Shown here in pieces: positions 26,301 to 34,901 of a stretch of 64,000 nucleotides of DNA. The translations under genes were made by a program, and so were the position numbers. Under the pieces are notes generated by a model, which saw nothing but the letters and a program-made list of their open reading frames with translations, had not been told where the DNA came from and searched no databases. The first letter of the stretch is position 1. Each line of letters starts with the position of its first letter. Source of the stretch: Tautonia marina (lineage in GTDB: Bacteria > Planctomycetota > Planctomycetia > Isosphaerales > Isosphaeraceae); NCBI RefSeq assembly GCF_009177065.1, contig NZ_WEZF01000029.1, positions 1-64,000 of the forward strand, in the 5' to 3' direction.

Positions 26301-27595
26301 GCGCCTTGGCCTTCGGGATCATCCTGGTCGCGGCTCTACTGATCGCCGCCTGGCACGGCCTGGCGGTCCTGATTTCCCGAGCCCTGTTGACCTACTCTCG
26401 CAGTCAGTTGGAAGCGCAGTGCGAGGCCAACGGCCGGCCCGATCGGGCCGACGCGATCGAGGCCGATTGGGAACGCACCGAACGCTCGTGCGCCGTCCAT
26501 GCCACGGCCTCGGGCTTGCTGCTGCTCGCTCTGCTCGGCGTCGCCGAGGCCAATCATCCGGCGATCGTCAACGCTTGGGCCTTGATCACCGTCTGGATCG
26601 TGGCGGGCCTGATTCTTCGCGTGATCGCCGGGGTTGCCGGTCGCGTGCATGCCGAGGCGGTGCTTGACTGGTCGTGGCCGATCATCCAGGTGCTGAACCG
26701 CCTGGCCGTGCCGGTTCTCTCGGCGGGTGCTGCCCTTGAGGCCGCCGTTCATCGCCGACGGAAAGGCCCGCGTCGCACCACCCGGCCTCGCCCCCTGAGC
26801 GTCGAGGTCGAGATCCGGTCACTCCGCTCCGCCGCCGAGGCGGAGCATGAATTGACCGAGGCCACCCGCGATCGGATCGAACACCTGGTCGCGCTCGAAC
26901 GGCGTGACGTGGGAGAGATCATGACTCCCCGATCCGCGATGGTCGCCCTGGCCGCGAGTACCCCCGCGGCCGAAGCGGCCCGGACGATCATCTCGTCGGG
27001 CCACAGCCGGATCCCCCTCTTTGGAGAGAATCGCGACGACATCGTTGGAATTCTCTATGCGAAGGATCTCTTTGGCGAAATCCTCGACGGATCGAGTCTC
27101 GACACGGTCCGGCTGCGACGCCTGGTTCGACCGCCGCTCCGCGTGCCGGAAACCAAGCGAGCCTCGGACCTGATCGACGAGATGCGCCGACAGCGTGTTC
27201 ACCTGGCCGTCGTGCTCGACGAGTACGGCGGTGTCGCCGGCCTGGTCACGCTCGAAGACCTGCTCGAAGAAATCGTCGGGGCGATCGACGATGAATATGA
27301 TAATCCGACTCCGGAAGATCCGGTCGTTCTGATTGCCGAGTCGCTCTACGAGGTCGATGCCGGTATGAGTCTTGATGACCTGAACGAACGGCTCGACCTC
27401 GACCTGCCGACCGATGCCGACTACCAGACCATCGGCGGATTCGCATTCAATGCCCTCGGCCGCTTGCCCGAGCCGGGCGTTTCGTTCCTCGATCGCGGGG
27501 TTGAGTTCACCGTGATCGAAGTGGGGGATCACTCGATCCGGAGAGTTCGGATCGACCTGCGGCCGAGGGAGAGCCTGGAACACTCGGTCGGCTAA
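26297..27595 (+). CDS. CNNM/CorC-like transporter-associated protein
   Basis: 432 residues. The TTG start at 26297 overlaps the ybeY stop and is decided by a perfect AGGAGG (26284-26289) seven bases upstream. Domains in order: DUF21-type membrane region with about three to four helices (residues 1-150), a CBS pair (about 210-345; IMTPRSAMVALAAS and RRQRVHLAVVLDEYGG with VTLEDLLEEIVG), and a C-terminal CorC_HlyC domain (about 350-430; DAGMSLDDLNERLDLDLP). Family members are tied to magnesium/cobalt efflux. The equivalent gene ybeX follows ybeZ-ybeY in enterobacteria, where it is linked to ribosome maturation, so the neighbourhood supports the identification. Confidence 0.92.
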   Translation: MSALAFGIILVAALLIAAWHGLAVLISRALLTYSRSQLEAQCEANGRPDRADAIEADWERTERSCAVHATASGLLLLALLGVAEANHPAIVNAWALITVWIVAGLILRVIAGVAGRVHAEAVLDWSWPIIQVLNRLAVPVLSAGAALEAAVHRRRKGPRRTTRPRPLSVEVEIRSLRSAAEAEHELTEATRDRIEHLVALERRDVGEIMTPRSAMVALAASTPAAEAARTIISSGHSRIPLFGENRDDIVGILYAKDLFGEILDGSSLDTVRLRRLVRPPLRVPETKRASDLIDEMRRQRVHLAVVLDEYGGVAGLVTLEDLLEEIVGAIDDEYDNPTPEDPVVLIAESLYEVDAGMSLDDLNERLDLDLPTDADYQTIGGFAFNALGRLPEPGVSFLDRGVEFTVIEVGDHSIRRVRIDLRPRESLEHSVG

Positions 27596-27630
27596 TCCGG
27601 GACATTGAACCAACGACGGAACTTCCCCCT

Positions 27631-28371
27631 TTGGCCGCGATTCGCACCCCTGCCCTGGTGATCCGATCGGTCGAGGTTTTCGAGACCAGTCGGGTCCTGA
27701 CGCTCTTTACGAGAGAGCTGGGGAAGGTTTCGGCCCTGGCCAAGGGGGCAAGGCGGCTGAAGTCGCCGTTTCAGTCCGGGCTTGACCTGTTGAGCGTCTG
27801 CGATATCGTGGTGCTTCACAAGGCGTCCGATGCCCTCGACCTGCTGACCGAGGCCGTGCTTGACGAGCACTTCGAACCACTTCGCCGCGATCTCGCGGCC
27901 CTCTACGCCGGCTGTTACGTCGCCGAGTTGCTCGACGCCCTGACCGACCGCCACGACCCGCACCCGAAGCTGTTCGACGCGGCCCGAGTGACCCTTCGTC
28001 ACCTGGGCGATCCCGTCTCTCGCCCGAGCCGGACACTCCGGTTCGAGCTGGCCTGTCTCCGGGAGTTGGGTTTGATGCCGGCACTTGATACCTGTGTTCA
28101 CTGCGGCCGACCGCCGACGGCCTTCGACGATCGGGTTGCCTTCGGCCTGGCCACCGGCGGTGTCCTGTGCGCCGATTGCCGCCCCGGTCAGCCGCACGTT
28201 GCGACCCTCTCGGCCGCGACGCTCGACGCGATCCGAGCCCTCGCGTCTCCCGGCGATGCCTGGAAAGCGACCTGGGGGCATCCGGAAGTGCTTGGGCCGG
28301 TGCGGTCGACCGTCGGGGCGATCATCAGCCATCTGATGGGCCGAAGGCCACGCCTCCTTTCGTTCGTCTGA
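27631..28371 (+). CDS. recO: DNA repair protein RecO
   Basis: 246 residues. RecO anneals single strands and loads RecA with RecR in the RecFOR pathway. The N-terminal OB fold opens with ALVIRSVEVFETSRVLTLFT and GKVSALAKGARRLKSPF. The C-terminal zinc finger is present as CVHCG and CADC. The start is a TTG at 27631 without a visible ribosome binding site; an in-frame GTG at 27658 would remove part of the OB fold, so the TTG is preferred. It follows the CorC-like gene by 35 bases, continuing the phoH-pgpH-ybeY run; in Firmicutes recO also closes that cluster after era, which is absent here. Confidence 0.92.
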   Translation: MAAIRTPALVIRSVEVFETSRVLTLFTRELGKVSALAKGARRLKSPFQSGLDLLSVCDIVVLHKASDALDLLTEAVLDEHFEPLRRDLAALYAGCYVAELLDALTDRHDPHPKLFDAARVTLRHLGDPVSRPSRTLRFELACLRELGLMPALDTCVHCGRPPTAFDDRVAFGLATGGVLCADCRPGQPHVATLSAATLDAIRALASPGDAWKATWGHPEVLGPVRSTVGAIISHLMGRRPRLLSFV

Positions 28372-28500
28372 TCGGCTCGGGCCGCCGCCAGGAACGGCGC
28401 CCGCAACCGGTTGGTGTGAGGATGGACGCGAAGCGGGTCGGCCGGTGGGGTCGACGCGGCCTCTTTCTGAGCCGACTCAGTCAGTCGGAGCGAGACACGG

Positions 28501-29841
28501 ATGTCCGAGCCCCTGTCCCGATCCTGGACCTTCCCTTCCCCGGACCTCGCGGTGGCCGTGCTGGCGATGGCGGTCGCGCTGGCCACGGTCGGCTGCCGGG
28601 GCGGCTCGTCTCCCGGGCTCCGCGGAGTGCTTCCGGCCGCCCAGCGGGGAGCGGACGTCGAGGCGCCCGAAAGCCAGGCCTTGATGTCCCGCTGGATCGG
28701 CGCTCCTCGATCTGATGATCGGGTGCGCCGCGTGGGAGGCTTGATCCTTCAGCCCGACGGTTGGGCCTCGAAGGAAGTTCCCACCGACGACCAGCGAGCC
28801 GCCGAGTTCGAGGCGGCCGAACAACTCTATCTGCAAGGCGATCTCGACGCCGCCGAACGGGCCTTCGCCCGGATCGCCCGCAAGGAGCGGCCGTCAGGCA
28901 TCAAGCGATTTGCCGACTCCCTCACGGAACTGGAGGGGCTCGACGACTTCGACCGCCGCCGATCGCCTTGGGGGATGCGGTCGCTCTACTACCTGGGCGA
29001 AATTCGCTTCAAGAAAGGGAATTACGTCGGGGCACACGACACGTTTGAAGAGTTGCTCAAGGAATATCCGGGCACCCCGCACCTCGACGAGGCGGTGTCT
29101 CGGGAATTCCAGATCGCGCAGACCTGGCTCAATCAGGTTCGACCCGCCGACGACCAGCCCCCCCTGCCCTGGCATGCCCGGTTCCGCGGGGGTTTGCCGC
29201 TGATCGACACCGGCGGCCATGCTGTCTCCGTGCTCGAACACGTTCGGCAGAACGACCCGGCCGGACCGCTGGCCGACGACGCCGTGAAGCTCATCGCCGA
29301 CCACTACGCCAGCGCCGGTGATCACGAATCCGCGGGCTTTTATTACGATCAGCTCGCCAACGATCACCCCAAGAGCCCGTTGCTTCACGATGCCTTGATG
29401 TCGAGCGTCGATTCGAAGCTTAACGCCTACATTGGTCCCGAGTACGACTTTACCGGCCTGGCCGAGGCCCGCGATACCGCGAAGCGGGCCATGCAACTGT
29501 TCCCCGAACGCCTGACCAGCACTTCGGACGACCTTTACCACACCCTCGACCTGATCGCCGATCAGGAAGCCGAACGCGACTACACGATGGGCGAATGGTA
29601 TCGGAGCGCCGGCTATGTCATCTCGGCGGAATACTATTTCGGTGGCATCGTACAGAAGTGGCCTCGGAGCGAGTGGGCCGAGAAGGCCCGCGTCCAGCTG
29701 GCCGAGTTGGCCAAGATGCCGCGCAAGGAAACCGCCCCCTCGAAGATGATGGTTCAGCCCGGCGGCAACGACCCGTTTGCACAGGGAATCAGCTCGGGGA
29801 ACCCCGGCGGGCTCGGTCCCGGCACGTCGATCGGCCCCTGA
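28501..29841 (+). CDS. BamD/YfiO-like TPR lipoprotein
   Basis: 446 residues with a lipoprotein signal (hydrophobic segment about 17-32, lipobox TVGC). TPR-like helical repeats run from about residue 95 to 430, including AEQLYLQGDLDAAERAFARI and YYLGEIRFKKGNYVGAHDTF. The protein matches the outer-membrane assembly lipoprotein group, of which BamD is the studied member in Proteobacteria, though it is longer. In planctomycetes the exact role is uncertain. The lptE-like gene lies directly downstream, so both could serve the outer envelope. The last ~25 residues are Gly/Pro-rich. The ATG has GGAG about 11 bases upstream. Confidence 0.82.
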   Translation: MSEPLSRSWTFPSPDLAVAVLAMAVALATVGCRGGSSPGLRGVLPAAQRGADVEAPESQALMSRWIGAPRSDDRVRRVGGLILQPDGWASKEVPTDDQRAAEFEAAEQLYLQGDLDAAERAFARIARKERPSGIKRFADSLTELEGLDDFDRRRSPWGMRSLYYLGEIRFKKGNYVGAHDTFEELLKEYPGTPHLDEAVSREFQIAQTWLNQVRPADDQPPLPWHARFRGGLPLIDTGGHAVSVLEHVRQNDPAGPLADDAVKLIADHYASAGDHESAGFYYDQLANDHPKSPLLHDALMSSVDSKLNAYIGPEYDFTGLAEARDTAKRAMQLFPERLTSTSDDLYHTLDLIADQEAERDYTMGEWYRSAGYVISAEYYFGGIVQKWPRSEWAEKARVQLAELAKMPRKETAPSKMMVQPGGNDPFAQGISSGNPGGLGPGTSIGP

Positions 29842-29931
29842 TCAGGTGACGATCGTCCCGAACACGACCCGATCAGAATCAAGGACGCGCCCCGAGGCGC
29901 CCGGCGGAGAGCCGGCACAGGAGGTCCCGTG

Positions 29932-30471
29932 ATGGCGATGGCTCGAACCAAACCCCGATGCGGCCCCGGCCCCTGCGCATTGCTCGCCGCGATCGCCGCC
30001 CTGGCCACGATCGGCGGGGGGTGCGGCTACACGCTGCGGGCCCCGTTCGACGAGTCGATTCGCACCGTCTACGTGCCGATCTTTCGCTCCTACTCCTTTC
30101 GGGATGATCTCAACATCCGATTGCAAGAAGAACTCATCAAGGAGATCGAGGACCGCACTACCTACCGGGTGGTCGATTCGGCCGAGAAGGCCGATACGAT
30201 CCTCTCCGGCACCGTGCTTTACGCACCAAAGTTCAACGCCGTCGTCAGCCCGAACAACCTGCCCCGTCAGTTGTTCGCCGACCTGACCATCGAGGTGAGC
30301 TGGGAAGACCTCCGCAATCCGACCGATCCCGACAAGGAACCTCCCAAGGTCACGCTCACGCAGACCGTCCCCTTCTTCCCCGAGCCGGGCGAGACCGCCT
30401 TTCTAGCCTACCAGGAAGCCATTCGCCGCGCGGCGGTCGATATCGTTAATATGATGGAGGAGCCCTGGTAA
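29932..30471 (+). CDS. lptE: LptE-like LPS-assembly lipoprotein
   Basis: 179 residues. The ATG at 29932 is chosen because AGGAGG ends seven bases upstream; a GTG one codon earlier is too close. A hydrophobic signal precedes the lipobox GGGC, then GYTLRAPFDESIRTVYVPIF, the hallmark LptE opening, and a short alpha/beta domain with IRLQEELIKEIEDRTTYRVV and ADTILSGTVLYA. LptE plugs the LptD barrel during lipopolysaccharide insertion into the outer membrane. Presence next to a BamD-like lipoprotein supports a diderm envelope. A hairpin follows the stop closely, so this is probably the end of a transcript. Confidence 0.88.
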   Translation: MAMARTKPRCGPGPCALLAAIAALATIGGGCGYTLRAPFDESIRTVYVPIFRSYSFRDDLNIRLQEELIKEIEDRTTYRVVDSAEKADTILSGTVLYAPKFNAVVSPNNLPRQLFADLTIEVSWEDLRNPTDPDKEPPKVTLTQTVPFFPEPGETAFLAYQEAIRRAAVDIVNMMEEPW

Positions 30472-30480
30472 TCGCTCGGG

Positions 30481-30518
30481 GAGCCCCCAGTCCGGCCGAT
30501 TGATCGGCCGGGGGCCTC
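30481..30518 (+). terminator. GC-rich hairpin after lptE-like gene
   Basis: An inner perfect stem CCGGCCGAT (30492-30500) with ATCGGCCGG (30503-30511) is extended by GAGCCCC with GGGCCTC. No T-run follows, so termination may be Rho-assisted. Confidence 0.6.
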
Positions 30519-30558
30519 GCCGTCACCGGGGCATCGGTTCGGATCGGAAGCTCTGCCG

Positions 30559-31449
30559 GTGTCGTCTGACCTGTTCCTGCTGTTGATCGCGTTCGTGGTG
30601 CTGGGAATCCTGCCGGGCCTGGCCGACTGGTCGCTGCCCGGCCGGGTCGTTCGTCGTCCGGCGATCATGGGCATCCTGAACCTGACCCCCGATAGTTTCT
30701 CCGACGGCGGCCTGATTCCCGACCTCCCGACCGCCGTGCGTCGGGCCGAGCAACTCGTCGAAGCGGGGGCCGATCTGCTCGACCTCGGCGGCGAGTCGAG
30801 CCGACCCGGCGCCGATCCCGTCTCGATCGACGAGGAGATCCGCCGGGTGGTTCCCGTCGTCGAAGCCCTTGCCAGCCGCATCGGGGTCCCCCTGTCGATT
30901 GACACGACCAAGGCCGAGGTTGCCCAGGCCGCGCTCCGGGCCGGAGCCGCGGTGATCAACGATATCCAGGGGTTGCTCGGTGACGACCAGATGCCCCGCG
31001 TGGTGGCCGAGTCCGGGGCCGGGGTCGTCTTGATGCACATGCAAGGCTCTCCGCGAACGATGCAAGCGAACCCGACGTATGCCGATGTCGTGACCGAGGT
31101 CTACGACGCTCTGGCGTTTCGGATCGACCGGGCCGAGTCATTCGGGATCGATCGATCGCGGATCGCCATTGATCCTGGCATCGGGTTCGGCAAGACCGCC
31201 GACCACAACTGGCAGTTGCTCCGCCATCTCGATCGATTCGCCGGGCTGGGCTGCGCGATCCTGATCGGCACGTCTCGCAAGCGGTTCCTGGGAGCCCTGA
31301 CCGGCCGGGACGTGTCGGAGCGGACGACCGCCTCGGTCGTGTCGTCCCTGCTGGCGATCGAGGCGGGGGCCGACATCGTCCGGGTCCACGACGTGGGGCC
31401 GATGGCCGATGCCGTGAAGGTCTGGTCGGCGATGCGACCCTCGCGTTGA
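30559..31449 (+). CDS. folP: Dihydropteroate synthase
   Basis: 296 residues from the GTG at 30559. It condenses para-aminobenzoate with hydroxymethyl-dihydropterin diphosphate in folate synthesis. Family landmarks: MGILNLTPDSFSDGG (from Met37), DLGGESSRPGA, SIDTTKAEVA, VLMHMQGSPRTM, DPGIGFGKT and GTSRKRFLGAL. The first ~20 residues (LFLLLIAFVVLGILPG) are strongly hydrophobic, which is unusual for this soluble enzyme; they might be a membrane anchor, or translation may start at an internal GTG such as 30595. It follows the lptE-like gene after a hairpin; proA comes next, with an out-of-frame TTGA junction at 31446. Confidence 0.95.
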   Translation: MSSDLFLLLIAFVVLGILPGLADWSLPGRVVRRPAIMGILNLTPDSFSDGGLIPDLPTAVRRAEQLVEAGADLLDLGGESSRPGADPVSIDEEIRRVVPVVEALASRIGVPLSIDTTKAEVAQAALRAGAAVINDIQGLLGDDQMPRVVAESGAGVVLMHMQGSPRTMQANPTYADVVTEVYDALAFRIDRAESFGIDRSRIAIDPGIGFGKTADHNWQLLRHLDRFAGLGCAILIGTSRKRFLGALTGRDVSERTTASVVSSLLAIEAGADIVRVHDVGPMADAVKVWSAMRPSR

Positions 31450-31496
31450 TTGATCGAACCACGCTCACTTACGCTTCAACGACGGAACGAAATCCG

Positions 31497-32774
31497 ATGG
31501 CTTCACAGGTGATGTCCGAGTCCCTTCTCGACCAGTGCCGATCGCTCGCAAGCCGGGCCAAGGCCGCCTCCCGATCGCTCGCCTCGGCGTCGGGGGCCGC
31601 AAAGAATGATTGGCTGACGCGATCGGCCGAGGCCCTGCGCGCCAACGTCGAGACCATTCTCGACGCCAACGCCCGGGACGTTGCGGCCGCTCCCGAATTC
31701 GGCCTGACCTCGGCGGCCGTCGATCGCCTGACACTCAACCCGGCCCGCGTCGATCAGATCGCCGTCGCCCTGGAAGAAGTGGCCGCCCTGCCCGATCCGG
31801 TGGGCGAGGTGATCGAAGGCTACCGGCGCCCGAACGGTCTGGACGTGACAAAGCTCCGCGTGCCGCTCGGCGTCATCTTCATGATGTACGAGAGCCGACC
31901 GAACGTGACCGCCGACGCCGCGGCCCTTTGCGTCAAGAGCGGCAACGCGGTCATTCTTCGCGGCGGCAAGGAGGCTCGCCATACAAACCTGGCCCTGCAT
32001 GCCGTGCTCGCCGATCAGCTTGACGCCTCGGGCCTGCCCCGCGAGGCGGTGCAGTATGTCGGCGTGACCGACCGCGAGGCCGTCGGCCTGTTGCTCGGCA
32101 TGCCCGAATTCATCGACCTGGCGATCCCTCGGGGGGGCGAGAGCCTCATCCGTCGGGTCGTGGCCGAGGCAAAGATGCCGGTCCTGAAGCATTATCAAGG
32201 CAATTGTCACGTCTATGTCGATGCGAAGGCTGACCCGGCGATGGCCGTCTCGATCATCCTCAACGCCAAGGCCCAGCGTCCCGGAGTCTGCAACGCGGCC
32301 GAAACCTTGCTCGTTCACCGCGACATCGCCTCCCGATTCCTCCCGGATGCCGCCGAAGCCCTGTCCAAGGTCGGCGTCGAACTGCGCGGCGACGAGGCCA
32401 GCCGCGCGATCGTGCCGTCAATGACTCCCGCCTCGGCCGAGGACTGGGACACCGAGTACCTCGATCTGATTCTCGCCGTCGGTGTCGTGGACGACCTCGA
32501 CGCCGCCATGAGCCACATTGCCCGATTCGGCTCAGGGCACACCGAGACGATCGTGACCGACGACCTCCGCGCGGCCCGCCGATTCGTGACCGAGGTGGAT
32601 AGCTCGGCCGTCCTCGTGAACGCCAGCACCCGGTTCAACGACGGCGGTCAGCTTGGCCTTGGGGCCGAGATCGGCATCAGTACCGACAAGTTCCACGCCA
32701 GAGGCCCCTGCGGGCTCCGAGAATTGACCACGACCAAGTGGGTCGTTTTCGGCAACGGCCATCTTCGCGGTTGA
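31497..32774 (+). CDS. proA: Gamma-glutamyl phosphate reductase
   Basis: 425 residues from the ATG at 31497; the frame stays open to a TTG at 31446 that overlaps the folP stop, and an ATG at 31512 is also possible. It is the NADPH-dependent second step of proline synthesis, reducing gamma-glutamyl phosphate to the semialdehyde. The aldehyde-dehydrogenase-like core includes GVIFMMYESRPNVTADAAAL, SGNAVILRGGKEA, IPRGGESLI and the catalytic cysteine in QRPGVCNAAETLLVH. The C-terminus ends RGPCGLRELTTTKWVVFGNG, as in full-length ProA. proB is not in the window. Confidence 0.96.
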   Translation: MASQVMSESLLDQCRSLASRAKAASRSLASASGAAKNDWLTRSAEALRANVETILDANARDVAAAPEFGLTSAAVDRLTLNPARVDQIAVALEEVAALPDPVGEVIEGYRRPNGLDVTKLRVPLGVIFMMYESRPNVTADAAALCVKSGNAVILRGGKEARHTNLALHAVLADQLDASGLPREAVQYVGVTDREAVGLLLGMPEFIDLAIPRGGESLIRRVVAEAKMPVLKHYQGNCHVYVDAKADPAMAVSIILNAKAQRPGVCNAAETLLVHRDIASRFLPDAAEALSKVGVELRGDEASRAIVPSMTPASAEDWDTEYLDLILAVGVVDDLDAAMSHIARFGSGHTETIVTDDLRAARRFVTEVDSSAVLVNASTRFNDGGQLGLGAEIGISTDKFHARGPCGLRELTTTKWVVFGNGHLRG

Positions 32775-32793
32775 ACCGCCGGTCGAGGGTCGC

Positions 32794-33696
32794 TCAGGGC
32801 TCGGCGCGGCAACGGTCGAGCCCGGCTTCGAGGGTTGGCCGCGAGAGCCCTCGAAGCGCGGCCTCGATCTTGCTCGAATCGAGCGAAATGTCACGCGGTC
32901 GAGGCTCGGGGGCGGGCACGTCTTCCTGGCGGTTCTGGCCGATCAGGTCCACGGGCAAGCCCTCATGCAGAGCAAGCCGGCCGATCATCTCGAACCGGGT
33001 CAGCCGCTCGATGCCTCCCAGGTGGAAGACCCCCGAATGCTCCCGTTCCTCGGCCATCCGGACGATCGCATCGGCCGCGGTGGCGTAGTCGAGGGGGGTG
33101 CGGAACTCATCGACGAAGAAGGCTTGCCGCTGACCGGCTCGCAAGGCATCGAAGACCCGATCCAGGGTTGTCGGCTTCCCGATTCGGGAGGGGCCGTAGA
33201 GCAGGCTCAGCCGCACCACGGCATTGTTCAGAGCGCTGGGGTAGGGAAGAAAGAGTTGGCGCTCCCCCTCCTTTTTCGAGGCGCCGTAGGTCGAAATCGG
33301 TTCGGCGTCGTCCTCTTCCTCACGCCAGCCTCGAACGCCGTCGAAGACCATGTCGGTGGACGCATAGACGACCCGGCAGCCGCTCACGTCGGCCCGGGCG
33401 GCGATGAAGCCGGTGGCCCTGGCGTTCACGGCGAAGGCGGTTTCGGGGTCTCGGAAGGCCTGGTCGACAGAGCTGATCGCGCCCAGGTGGAGGATCGTAT
33501 CCGGCTGGTCGCGTTCGATCGCCCGACTGATGGCTTCAAGGTCAAGCAGATCGACTTGCTCGATCGGAAAGCCGGACCGGTGGCCGGGTGAGGACCGGCT
33601 CCAGCCGATGACCTCGTGACCCGAAGGCCCGAGCCGGTCGAGGACATAAGCGCCGAGCTGCCCGCTCGCGCCGGTGACGACAATCCGAAGTTGCAT
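32794..33696 (-). CDS. dTDP-4-dehydrorhamnose reductase-like SDR protein
   Basis: 300 residues, extended short-chain dehydrogenase of the RmlD type. The nucleotide-binding loop is TGASGQLG (8-15), the adenine-side Asp is in EQVDLLDLEAI, and the active-site pair is Tyr137 and Lys141 in YGASKKEGE. It would reduce a nucleotide-sugar keto group for surface polysaccharide synthesis. No other rml genes are nearby, so the substrate could differ from dTDP-4-keto-rhamnose. It is transcribed against proA with 19 bases between stops. The ribosome binding site before the ATG is weak. Confidence 0.88.
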   Translation of the reverse strand: MQLRIVVTGASGQLGAYVLDRLGPSGHEVIGWSRSSPGHRSGFPIEQVDLLDLEAISRAIERDQPDTILHLGAISSVDQAFRDPETAFAVNARATGFIAARADVSGCRVVYASTDMVFDGVRGWREEEDDAEPISTYGASKKEGERQLFLPYPSALNNAVVRLSLLYGPSRIGKPTTLDRVFDALRAGQRQAFFVDEFRTPLDYATAADAIVRMAEEREHSGVFHLGGIERLTRFEMIGRLALHEGLPVDLIGQNRQEDVPAPEPRPRDISLDSSKIEAALRGLSRPTLEAGLDRCRAEP

Positions 33697-33838
33697 GAGA
33701 GACGTTCCCGCTCTGTCCCGAGTTGCGGTTCACAGCCCCGGCATCTTGCGATAGAGTCTGCCTCGTGTCGACCCCGCTCCGGATCGCTCGGCGGGGCCGT
33801 CGGAATCGAACAGCCCGAGCGGCCAGGGAGGGCCGCCC

Positions 33839-34738
33839 ATGGATGCTCGTGAATTGCCGGTCGATGAGATCGTGCTCGATCCCGCCTTGAACCTGCGCGA
33901 TCAGCTCGATCCGGAGACCATCGAACGCTACGCCGAGGCGAGCGAAGACCTGCCGCCGGTCACGGTCTTCGACGTGGACGGCCAGTGGCTCCTGGCCGAC
34001 GGCTTCCACCGCCACGCGGCCTTCGTGTCGCAGAATCGGCCAAAGATTCCTGCACAGGTTCATGCCGGATCGTACAACGAGGCGCTCCTTTTCGCCGCCG
34101 GGGCGAACCTGACGCATGGCCTTCCGCTCCGCCGTCAAGAGCGTCGCCGGGCCGTCGAGATCCGCTTGCGGCTCGATCCCGAACGCTCCGATCGCCAGCT
34201 CGCCCGAGAGCTGGGGGTCAGTCGCGATCTGGTCGCCAGGGTCCGCAACGATCTGGTGGGAGCCGGTCAAATTGGCCCAGGCGAAGGCCGAGTCGGCGCC
34301 GACGGCAAGTTCTACCCCAATCCCGGCCTGCCCCGCGATCCGAACGAACGCCTCCCTGGTCGCGGCGACATGCCCGAGGAACCCCGAGCCCGCCGCAGCG
34401 ACGAGGACGACGGGTTCGGCCCCCCTCCTCGTCGCGGTCGAGCTGAGGCCGACACCGAGCCAGGTGCCACGTCTCCCAACACGGAGGTCCCCCCGTTTCC
34501 GGGAGGCACTCTCGGCGAGCTTCGCGACCTGGCGCGCTCCGGGCCGGTTCCCGTCGCCACGCCGACAATCGACGAGATGCTCGAACTCATGACCCGGCAG
34601 GTGATGGAGGTCGTTTGCTGGGTCGAGGGAGACGACTTTGCCTCGGCCTTCGCCTCGGCTGGTCCCCAGGCCCGTCAACGGTTCCGGGTCGCCGTGCAGG
34701 CCCTCGTCGATGCCTCCGGGCAGCTTGAGGACGGGTAA
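33839..34738 (+). CDS. Stand-alone ParB-like protein with HTH
   Basis: 299 residues. The N-terminal ~95 residues are a ParB/Srx-type domain: PVDEIVLDPALNLRD, then the conserved LADGFHRHAAF. A helix-turn-helix follows at about 113-140 (SDRQLARELGVSRDLVARVR). The rest is Pro/Arg/Asp-rich and likely disordered until a short C-terminal helix. ParB-family domains are now known as CTP-binding switches, but the chromosome-partitioning ParB is longer and sits beside parA, which is missing here. A role as a DNA-binding regulator, phage- or plasmid-derived, is more likely. Its promoter would lie in the 142-base gap shared with the divergent SDR gene. Confidence 0.8.
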   Translation: MDARELPVDEIVLDPALNLRDQLDPETIERYAEASEDLPPVTVFDVDGQWLLADGFHRHAAFVSQNRPKIPAQVHAGSYNEALLFAAGANLTHGLPLRRQERRRAVEIRLRLDPERSDRQLARELGVSRDLVARVRNDLVGAGQIGPGEGRVGADGKFYPNPGLPRDPNERLPGRGDMPEEPRARRSDEDDGFGPPPRRGRAEADTEPGATSPNTEVPPFPGGTLGELRDLARSGPVPVATPTIDEMLELMTRQVMEVVCWVEGDDFASAFASAGPQARQRFRVAVQALVDASGQLEDG

Positions 34739-34901
34739 CCCGCGATGCCCCATGATCACGGCAGCGGCTCAGGGTTCAAGGCCTTGACTCCGAGATTCCG
34801 ATGAATTTATGAACGAATGCCTCGGATTCGAGCGGGTTTGATCGAGTTCAATGCAAGCGTGATCCGGTCTGGATTCTTCTGCTGCCCGGAGGGGTCGTCC
34901 T

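Noticed and set aside
33839-34738. Chromosome-partitioning ParB
   Set aside because: No parA or parS cluster and the protein lacks the normal C-terminal dimer domain.
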